A DNA stretch of 5,113 nt from Rickettsiaceae bacterium (GTDB lineage: Bacteria; Pseudomonadota; Alphaproteobacteria; Rickettsiales; Rickettsiaceae): NCBI GenBank assembly GCA_017995275.1, contig JAGOJE010000088.1, positions 1-5,113 of the forward strand, in the 5' to 3' direction. A program made the translations under genes and the position numbers. Positions 1 through 4,597 of this stretch are shown here, in pieces (positions within the stretch are counted from its first letter, which is position 1; the number at the start of each line of letters is the position of its first letter). Under the pieces are notes generated by a model. That model made no database searches. It saw only the letters and a program-made list of their open reading frames with translations, and was not told where the DNA came from.

Positions 1-1
1 A

Positions 2-175
2 TATATGGTTTTAAATCCTGCGAATGTATTTATATCTCTTTGTAGAGACCCTTTACTAAAAGGTGGCGCTGACCTTAGTTATGATATTTCAGCTGTAATA
101 TACTTATTTATTGCGTTCGTTTTAGCTAGTGTAAGTTTCAGTAAATTTAGGTCAAAAATAGTATATTGGTTGTAA
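2..175 (+). CDS. wzm: ABC-2 type polysaccharide export permease, C-terminal fragment (Wzm-like)
   Basis: An open frame enters from the left edge and stops at TAA 173-175, giving the last 57 residues of a protein whose start lies outside the window. The fragment begins YMVLNPANVFISLCRDPLL, the 'NP...' segment typical before the last membrane helix of ABC-2 permeases. A hydrophobic helix follows (about ISAVIYLFIAFVLASVSF), then a short basic tail ending KIVYWL. Wzm/KpsM-family permeases end this way, with a final transmembrane helix and a short cytoplasmic tail. The next gene, only 2 bases downstream, is a Wzt-type ATPase, which is the usual partner and order. The inferred role is the inner-membrane channel moving a lipid-linked polysaccharide (O-antigen or similar) to the periplasmic face. 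The short fragment alone would be weak evidence; the neighbour makes the call. Confidence 0.72.
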   Translation, partial: YMVLNPANVFISLCRDPLLKGGADLSYDISAVIYLFIAFVLASVSFSKFRSKIVYWL

Positions 176-177
176 AT

Positions 178-918
178 ATGGCATATATAAAACTTGATAA
201 TGCCGGAGTTTCCTTCTGCATATATAATTCCAAAACGAGGTCGGTGAGGACGGAAATTTTTAGGGCTATAGGGGGGAGAATACATTCAACCGATTCTATA
301 ACATATGTTGATGCTATAGACGGTATAGACCTTGAAATTAAAGCAGGAGATAGAGTTGGAATAATAGGTCATAACGGGGCTGGAAAAAGCACTACTCTTA
401 AACTGCTCTCTGGGATATATGAACCAACTAAAGGTTCTGTTAAGGTTGAGGGGAAGATATCTTCTCTAACGGATATAACTATGGGAATGGACCCTGAAAG
501 TAGTGGTTATGATAATATTATAATGCGTTGTATTTTTATGGGTATGACATTAAAAGAAGCAAGGTCTAAAGTTGATGAAATAATAGAATTTTCGGAGCTT
601 CAGGAATATATCCATTTACCTGTTCGTACATATTCAACTGGTATGTATTTAAGGCTAGCATTTACAACTGCAACATGTGTAGTGCCAGATATTCTGATAA
701 TGGACGAAATGATAGGAACTGGTGATTCTTCTTTTATAGAAAAGGCTCGGAATCGTATGATAAATCTCATAGAAAAAACAAGCATAATGGCTATATCATC
801 TCATAATATTCAAATTATGAAGGATATTTGCAATAGAGGAATCTGGATGGAAAAGGGCAAAATTAAGATGGATGGTCCTATTCTAGATGTGTTGGATGCT
901 TATGAAAAGTCTTTGTAG
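178..918 (+). CDS. wzt: Polysaccharide/O-antigen ABC exporter ATP-binding protein (Wzt-type, no C-terminal carbohydrate-binding domain)
   Basis: A 246-residue ATPase that would power export of a lipid-linked surface polysaccharide with the upstream permease. Visible motifs are Walker A GHNGAGKST (64-72), a degenerate signature YSTGMYLRL (152-160) in place of LSGGQ, Walker B ILIMDE (172-177) followed by MIGTGD, and the H-loop His in SSHN (H209). The roughly 45-residue N-terminal stretch before the ABC core (SFCIYNSKTRSVR...) and the YSTGM signature are marks of the Wzt/RfbE/KpsT/TagH group. It ends shortly after the ABC core (DGPILDVLDAYEKSL), so it lacks the C-terminal glycan-recognising domain of long Wzt proteins. 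The ATG at 178 is preferred, 2 bases after the permease stop. An in-frame TTG at 166 would add four residues (MVVN) and overlap the permease. No clear Shine-Dalgarno is present, so translational coupling in one operon is likely. The exact exported glycan cannot be told. Confidence 0.88.
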   Translation: MAYIKLDNAGVSFCIYNSKTRSVRTEIFRAIGGRIHSTDSITYVDAIDGIDLEIKAGDRVGIIGHNGAGKSTTLKLLSGIYEPTKGSVKVEGKISSLTDITMGMDPESSGYDNIIMRCIFMGMTLKEARSKVDEIIEFSELQEYIHLPVRTYSTGMYLRLAFTTATCVVPDILIMDEMIGTGDSSFIEKARNRMINLIEKTSIMAISSHNIQIMKDICNRGIWMEKGKIKMDGPILDVLDAYEKSL

Positions 919-934
919 TAATTCTATTGTATAA

Positions 935-1162
935 TTACTTCCACCACCAGTAATAGTTTCCATAGGCCATATAATCTGGTCCTGGTGGGGTTTCTGGAGG
1001 GCCCTCTTGCCTTACAAATATAACTCTTGGTGGGTTATTCCCATTGTAGAATATAGTTATTGGCTCGTGGGATGTTACAACCAGAGTTTTTTGTTGTGTT
1101 TTAAGCGTGCTAGAACAAGCGCCTAGCATCAAAAATATAGTAAGGTATAAAAGTCTATACAT
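935..1162 (-). CDS. Small putative lipoprotein of unknown function
   Basis: A 75-residue protein that I do not recognise. It starts with a basic residue and a hydrophobic stretch (MYRLLYLTIFLML) and then a lipobox L13-G-A-C16 followed by SS. This predicts cleavage before Cys16 and a lipid-anchored mature protein of about 60 residues. The Ser after the Cys would favour outer-membrane sorting by the E. coli rule, which may not hold here. The middle has a beta-type hydrophobic pattern (KTLVVTSHEPITIFYNG, then RVIFV). The tail is rich in Pro, Gly and aromatics (PPETPPGPDY, then GNYYWWWK at the C-terminus). It lies convergent to wzt, stop codons 16 bases apart, and 124 bases downstream of the same-strand ABC ATPase gene, so it could be on that transcript. 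A -35-like TTGACT (minus strand, 1201-1206) lies upstream without a convincing -10. The lipobox, clean start and lack of an overlapping gene support a real gene. Confidence 0.68.
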   Translation of the reverse strand: MYRLLYLTIFLMLGACSSTLKTQQKTLVVTSHEPITIFYNGNNPPRVIFVRQEGPPETPPGPDYMAYGNYYWWWK

Positions 1163-1286
1163 TATTGTGTTTTTAAAGGCCTATGATAAACATTTACTTT
1201 AGTCAAGCTTTTATATCCAGAACATTTAACAATTTTAGAGATATTGAGTGTGGTTTTCACGGTAGCTGTGGCAATTTATTAGGCTT

Positions 1287-2192
1287 TCACTCGTTATATA
1301 CTATATTTCTGAAAACTTCTTCGAGATCTTCTTGAGTTACGCATATGTCAGAGATACTCATTCCGCTGGATTGGATTTCTGATATTATATGGCCTATTGG
1401 CATTTTTCCAGCTAGTGTGAATTTTAAGATTTTTCCTGAAAGCTCTATATCAAATTTTGATAGTGATTCTGGTAAAAATTTCACAGCTTTTTCAAGTTCT
1501 ATAGTGACATTCCTGGTTCCAAGGGTTGATAGTAAATTATCCTTATAGTCGCATTTTACTATTTCTCCATTGTTTATGAATGCTATTTTTTCACAGAGCA
1601 TTTCTGCTTCCTCTAAATAGTGCGTTGTTAATATTATAGTCATACCATTTTTATGTAGTTTTCTAACATAGTCCCATAATTGTTCTCGTAGTTCTATATC
1701 TACGCCGGCTGTTGGTTCATCTAATATAAGAACCTTAGGAGAGTGGACTAAAGCTTTAGCGATTAGAAAACGCCTTTTCATACCTCCAGAGAGTTGTCTT
1801 GGAGTTGAGTTTTCTTTGTCACTTAAGCCTAAAGCTTCTATGATTTCGTGGGTTTTTCTTTCTCTAGGCCTTATGCCATAATATCCAGCGTAAAATTCCA
1901 GAGCTTCTTTTACTGTAAAGAATGTATCTAAAGCTATTTCTTGCGGAACAACTCCTATTTCATATTTTGCTTTTTCTGGGTCTTTATCTATATCTATTCC
2001 ATTAATAAAAATTTGGCCCGATGTTTTTATACATGTTCCTGCTAAAATGTTTATTAGAGTGGATTTTCCAGCTCCGTTAGGGCCAAGCAATCCAAATATA
2101 GTACCTTTGGGAATTACGAGGTCTAAAGACTTAAGTGCAATCTTTTTATCATAAGTTTTTGTCACCTGCTTTAGCAATATTGCATCACTCAT
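1287..2192 (-). CDS. ABC-2 type exporter ATP-binding protein (YadG/daunorubicin-resistance-like family)
   Basis: A complete 301-residue ABC ATPase. Motifs in order are Walker A GPNGAGKST (37-45), Q-loop VPQE (Gln84), signature LSGGM (134-138), Walker B VLILDEP (154-160), D-loop region AGVD, and H-loop TTH (H191). After the core there is a C-terminal domain of about 90 residues ending with QEDLEEVFRNIVYNE. The 'LEEVF' ending and the length match the ATPases of ABC-2 exporters such as YadG (about 308 residues) and the drug-resistance DrrA group. The family couples to an integral-membrane permease to export hydrophobic or lipid-linked substrates; the substrate here is unknown. No permease gene is adjacent: the lipoprotein follows on the same strand and a divergent gene lies upstream. 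Its YadH-like partner must therefore be elsewhere if it exists. The start ATG is preceded by a weak AAAGGT about 10 bases upstream. The family call is firm, the substrate open. Confidence 0.9.
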   Translation of the reverse strand: MSDAILLKQVTKTYDKKIALKSLDLVIPKGTIFGLLGPNGAGKSTLINILAGTCIKTSGQIFINGIDIDKDPEKAKYEIGVVPQEIALDTFFTVKEALEFYAGYYGIRPRERKTHEIIEALGLSDKENSTPRQLSGGMKRRFLIAKALVHSPKVLILDEPTAGVDIELREQLWDYVRKLHKNGMTIILTTHYLEEAEMLCEKIAFINNGEIVKCDYKDNLLSTLGTRNVTIELEKAVKFLPESLSKFDIELSGKILKFTLAGKMPIGHIISEIQSSGMSISDICVTQEDLEEVFRNIVYNE

Positions 2193-2291
2193 AAATATAT
2201 CTACCTTTTATTAGAGAAAAATTTTATATTTTATTTGTGTATTGGATGATCATATCATAGCATAAGGTAGTCAATATAGAAGGTTATTATT
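2193..2291. promoter_or_regulatory. Divergent promoter region between ABC ATPase and carbonic-anhydrase-like gene
   Basis: This 99-base very AT-rich gap must hold the starts of both divergent genes. On the minus strand an extended -10, TGCTATGAT, is readable (hexamer at 2254-2259, TG at 2261-2262), about 60 bases before the ATPase start, without a good -35. On the plus strand TATCAT (2253-2258) with TTTATT (2230-2235), 17 bases apart, is a weaker pair giving a leader of roughly 27 bases. The two -10 candidates overlap, and a short inverted repeat (ATGAT-CAT-ATCAT, 2246-2258) covers them. In such AT-rich DNA these matches are only suggestive. Confidence 0.3.
2278..2283 (+). promoter_or_regulatory. 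Ribosome binding site AGAAGG of the carbonic-anhydrase-like gene
   Basis: AGAAGG ends 8 bases before the ATG at 2292 and is the clearest Shine-Dalgarno in the window. It fixes the start so that the protein begins with its signal peptide. Confidence 0.6.
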
Positions 2292-2834
2292 ATGATAAGA
2301 TTATTCTTTTTACTCGTTTTGCTAACAATGAGCAATTTTTCTTATGCTGAAAAACTACCAGTTTTAGAGCGTGCAGAAAATGTACGCGTTACACCGAGTA
2401 TAATTTCAGGGAAATATCCCAAAGATGCGCCAATACTTTTAATAACTTGTTCAGATTATCGGTTTCAGGACGAAGTAATGGATTTTATGGAGAAGCGTGG
2501 AGCTCTTGATAAATACGACCATTTAATAATTGCCGGTTCTAGCCTTGGAATAGATAATGTATTATATCCTGAATTTAAAAAGGCCTTTATGTCTCAGCTA
2601 AAACTTTTAAGAAAAATGCATGAGATAAAAATGGTAATATTGTTGGATCACAGAGATTGCAATATGTACAAACATGTTCATGCAGAAAAACACACTCATG
2701 ATAAAGACTCAGAAAGAAGCCTTCATCGTTATCATATGAACAATGTAAAGCAGGCAATACTTTCTGAATATCCAGATATGGTAGTTGAAATGTTACTAAT
2801 GGATACTGATGGATCAGTAGAAACAATAAAGTAA
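2292..2834 (+). CDS. Secreted beta-carbonic-anhydrase-like protein
   Basis: A 180-residue protein with a signal peptide (MIRLFFLLVLLTMSNFSYA, probable cleavage after Ala19), so periplasmic or exported. The mature part carries the beta-carbonic anhydrase layout. C53-S-D55-Y-R57 fits the CxDxR motif (zinc Cys, Asp and its Arg partner). DHLIIAGSSLGI stands where the family has 'RNAGN'. H120-R-D-C123 fits the second zinc pair HxxC after a hydrophobic strand (KMVILLD). All four expected ligands (C53, D55, H120, C123) are present. It differs from classical enzymes in that Gly after the second Cys is replaced by Asn (DCNMY), the chain is short (classical about 200-230), and a His-rich stretch follows (H128, H130, H134, H136, H145, H148). 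It therefore belongs to a divergent carbonic-anhydrase-like family. CO2 hydration is possible but unproven, and another metal-dependent or metal-binding role is possible. The stop codon lies inside the following terminator hairpin. Confidence 0.7.
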   Translation: MIRLFFLLVLLTMSNFSYAEKLPVLERAENVRVTPSIISGKYPKDAPILLITCSDYRFQDEVMDFMEKRGALDKYDHLIIAGSSLGIDNVLYPEFKKAFMSQLKLLRKMHEIKMVILLDHRDCNMYKHVHAEKHTHDKDSERSLHRYHMNNVKQAILSEYPDMVVEMLLMDTDGSVETIK

Positions 2835-2859
2835 CCTATATAAATATAGGTTACTTTAT
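2826..2859. terminator. Bidirectional rho-independent-type hairpin between convergent genes
   Basis: The arms 2826-2840 (ATAAAGTAACCTATA) and 2845-2859 (TATAGGTTACTTTAT) are perfectly complementary over 15 bp with the 4-base loop TAAA. The plus-strand arm ends in ACTTTAT and the minus-strand arm also ends in ACTTTAT, giving a short T-rich tail in both directions. It sits between the stop codons of the carbonic-anhydrase-like gene (within the left arm) and rho (2875), as expected for a shared terminator. The stem is AT-rich, so its strength is uncertain. Confidence 0.75.
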
Positions 2860-2874
2860 CAAATTGGAGTGACT

Positions 2875-4218
2875 CTAAGAATTCATCAATTCAAAGAAAT
2901 CAGCATTGCATTTTGTGTCTTTTAGCTTATCAAGCAAAAATTCTATAGCATCTACTGTACCCATTGGGTTAATTATACGTCTTAGAACCCACATTTTAGA
3001 AAGTGTGGCTTTGTCAACTAGAAGATCTTCCTTACGTGTGCCTGATTTTGTTATATCTATTGCAGGGTAAATTCTGCGATCAGAAATTTTACGATCAAGA
3101 ACTATTTCGGAATTACCAGTTCCTTTGAATTCCTCGAATATCACTTCATCCATTCTAGACCCTGTGTCTATCAAAGATGTTGCTATTATTGTAAGACTTC
3201 CACCATTTTCAATATTACGTGCAGCTCCGAAGAAGCGTTTTGGTCTTTGCAGAGCATTTGCGTCAACGCCACCAGTTAGAACTTTTCCAGATGATGGAAC
3301 AACGGTGTTATAAGCTCTTGCAAGCCTTGTGATGTTATCTAGCAAAATTACTACGTCTTTCTTATGCTCCACGAGTCTTTTTGCTTTTTCGATTACCATT
3401 TCAGCGAGCTGTACGTGGCGTACTGCAGGCTCGTCAAAAGTTGAGCTAACCACTTCACCTTTTACAGCCCTTACCATGTCTGTTACTTCTTCTGGTCTTT
3501 CATCAATCAGAAGAACTATCAAATATACTTCTGGATGGTTAGTAGTAATAGCATGGGCTATATTCTGCATCAATGTAGTTTTACCAGTACGTGGCGGTGC
3601 AACTATAAGCGCCCTTTGTCCTTTTCCCATAGGGGAGACAAGTTCAATAACTCTATTGCTTATATCCTTACTATTATTCTCGATTTCCAGTCTTAGCTTT
3701 TCTTCTGGATAAAGTGGGGTTAAATTATCAAAATGCACTCTGTGCAAAGCTTTTGGAGTGTCGTCAAAGTTTACTTTGTTAACTCTAAGAAGTGCGAAAT
3801 ATCTCTCTCCAGGTTTTGGAGCCCTTATCTGACCTTCAACGCTATCACCAGTACGCAAACCGAATTTTCTAATCTGGTTTGGTGAAACATAAATATCATC
3901 TGGGCCAGCTAGGTAGTTGGCTTCTGGCGCTCTTAAAAATCCAAATCCATCAGGTAAAACTTCTAGAACCCCATCTCCTATTATACTACCTCCTTGCTCT
4001 ACTATTTTTTTTAATATAGCAAATATCATTTCTTGTTTGAGCATGGCGCCTACATTTTCTATAACCAGCTCTTCAGCTTGTTTTTGTAAGGCTTCTGGGG
4101 AACTATTTTTTAGATCTTTTAGCTGAATACACGGACCTGTAGGTTCGGTTGTTATGTCGTTATCGTCTAATCTTGAATCTTGGACTTCTTTTGGTTCTCT
4201 ATTTATACGTCTTTTCAT
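2875..4218 (-). CDS. rho: Transcription termination factor Rho
   Basis: A 447-residue hexameric RNA-dependent ATPase/helicase that ends transcription. Domains in order: a charged extension of about 30 residues; the N-terminal helical region (LKDLKNSSPEALQKQAEELV); the cold-shock-like primary RNA site with GDGVLEVLPDGFGFLR (81-96) and GPDDIYVSPNQIRKFGLRTGD; then the RecA-like motor. The motor has Walker A APPRTGKT (207-214), IDERPEEVTDM with the catalytic Glu region (238-248), Walker B VVILLD (289-294), Q-loop SGKVLTGGVDANA (310-322) and R-loop KGTGN (365-369). E. coli Rho has 419 residues, so the excess is almost all the N-terminal tail. One oddity is Asn295 directly after the Walker B Asp, where E. 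coli Rho has Ser266 (LLDSITRLAR). No other motor residue looks broken. There is no good Shine-Dalgarno before the ATG. The gene is monocistronic here, convergent with the carbonic-anhydrase-like gene, and has a long leader. Confidence 0.98.
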   Translation of the reverse strand: MKRRINREPKEVQDSRLDDNDITTEPTGPCIQLKDLKNSSPEALQKQAEELVIENVGAMLKQEMIFAILKKIVEQGGSIIGDGVLEVLPDGFGFLRAPEANYLAGPDDIYVSPNQIRKFGLRTGDSVEGQIRAPKPGERYFALLRVNKVNFDDTPKALHRVHFDNLTPLYPEEKLRLEIENNSKDISNRVIELVSPMGKGQRALIVAPPRTGKTTLMQNIAHAITTNHPEVYLIVLLIDERPEEVTDMVRAVKGEVVSSTFDEPAVRHVQLAEMVIEKAKRLVEHKKDVVILLDNITRLARAYNTVVPSSGKVLTGGVDANALQRPKRFFGAARNIENGGSLTIIATSLIDTGSRMDEVIFEEFKGTGNSEIVLDRKISDRRIYPAIDITKSGTRKEDLLVDKATLSKMWVLRRIINPMGTVDAIEFLLDKLKDTKCNADFFELMNS

Positions 4219-4342
4219 GAAAATAAATTTTTAGATTGAAATATGGATATGAGCTGGTATCTGAAACCATTTACTGAATTCTATACCAAACTCTTACTGA
4301 TTAAGGGAATAAACCTAGGCATGAATGGCCAGGATGTGTTTA

Positions 4343-4371
4343 TAAATATCAGAAATATTATAGTATGTCAA
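4343..4371 (-). promoter_or_regulatory. Candidate rho promoter
   Basis: On the minus strand a perfect -35, TTGACA (4366-4371), is followed after 17 bases by TATTTA (4343-4348), a weak -10. Transcription would start near 4336, leaving an untranslated leader of about 118 bases before rho. rho in E. coli also has a leader, used for autoregulation by Rho-dependent attenuation; whether that applies here is inference. An alternative -10, TATAAT (minus strand, 4357-4362), exists but lacks a good -35. Confidence 0.4.
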
Positions 4372-4451
4372 TCAAATTTTGTACCACATACCTAGTTTTA
4401 TGACAAGAAAGCGTATTCAGTTGCTGTGGTTTACGTTATCTATATAGTTTG

Positions 4452-4479
4452 TTACAAAATCAAATATTTGACTTTGTAA
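4452..4479. repeat. 28-bp near-perfect palindrome
   Basis: The left half starts TTACAAA (4452-4458) and the right half ends TTTGTAA (4473-4479). The core TCAAATATTTGA (4460-4471) is a perfect 12-bp palindrome. Only the pair 4459/4472 (A/C) fails, so 13 of 14 positions match. There is no spacer and no following T-run, which fits a binding site for a dimeric regulator better than a terminator. It lies about 85 bases upstream of the effector-like promoter -35 and about 80 bases upstream of the candidate rho -35. It also contains a -35-like TTGACT on the plus strand (4468-4473). Confidence 0.6.
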
Positions 4480-4535
4480 TTATTACTCTTACATAGGCAG
4501 GATATTCTCCCAATTTGAGGATTGAGTGGTATTTA

Positions 4536-4551
4536 ATGGTTGATTAACCAT
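4536..4551. promoter_or_regulatory. Inverted repeat overlapping the -35, candidate operator
   Basis: ATGGTT (4536-4541) and AACCAT (4546-4551) form a perfect 6-bp inverted repeat around GATT. The -35 candidate TTGATT (4540-4545) lies inside it, so a protein bound here would contact or block RNA polymerase. The regulator is unknown. Confidence 0.4.
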
Positions 4552-4569
4552 AATGTTATATGTTATAAT
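4540..4569 (+). promoter_or_regulatory. Promoter of the effector-like gene (extended -10)
   Basis: TTGATT (4540-4545) is followed after 18 bases by a consensus TATAAT (4564-4569). TGT precedes the hexamer and gives the extended -10 form TGTTATAAT. Transcription would start near 4576, leaving a leader of only about 22 bases to the ATG at 4598. This is the best promoter match in the window. Confidence 0.55.
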
Positions 4570-4587
4570 TAATAAATTATAATTAAT
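4563..4587 (+). repeat. Tandem 11-bp direct repeat containing two TATAAT hexamers
   Basis: TTATAATTAAT occurs at 4563-4573 and again at 4577-4587, a period of 14 bases. Each copy contains a consensus -10 hexamer (4564-4569 and 4578-4583). The second copy runs into the first in-frame ATG (4586) of the downstream gene. Confidence 0.55.
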
Positions 4588-4597
4588 GGTTAGTCTT

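Larger units (their letters stand above)
4219..4585. other. 367-base gene-free divergent control region between rho and the effector-like gene
   Basis: No convincing gene, tRNA or known small RNA is readable here. Plus-strand frames opening at the ATG at 4321 (24 codons) and at 4400 (15 codons) are too short to defend. The stretch holds the rho leader and candidate promoter, a long palindrome, and the promoter of the effector-like gene, listed separately. In the rho leader, TGGTAT (4255-4260) can pair with ATACCA (4283-4288), a weak stem with a 22-base loop. Confidence 0.7.

Noticed and set aside
79..285. 68-codon minus-strand open frame across the permease end and wzt start
   Set aside because: It lies antisense over two genes with clear family features, with no motif or ribosome site.
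917..939. Inverted repeat AGTAATT/AATTACT between the convergent wzt and lipoprotein genes, as a terminator
   Set aside because: The stem is only 7 bp and AT-rich with a 9-base loop and no T-run on either side. It is likely chance in AT-rich DNA.
1163..1286. Terminator or promoter in the gap between the ABC ATPase gene and the lipoprotein gene
   Set aside because: There is a TTGACT on the minus strand at 1201-1206 but no proper -10 at 16-18 bases. No stable stem with a T-run is visible.
3329..3712. 127-codon plus-strand open frame inside rho
   Set aside because: It is antisense to the conserved Rho motor domain, which explains the lack of stops. It shows no domain or start signal of its own. 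The same applies to the frames at 3125-3313 and 3917-4126.
4381..4430. ACCACA (4383-4388) and TGTGGT (4425-4430) as a small RNA or tRNA-like stem
   Set aside because: The two 6-base arms are 36 bases apart with no further helices, no T-loop-like sequence and no CCA end.
4400..4447. Tiny frame of 15 codons starting with ATG at 4400
   Set aside because: It is too short, has no ribosome site and cannot be told from chance.
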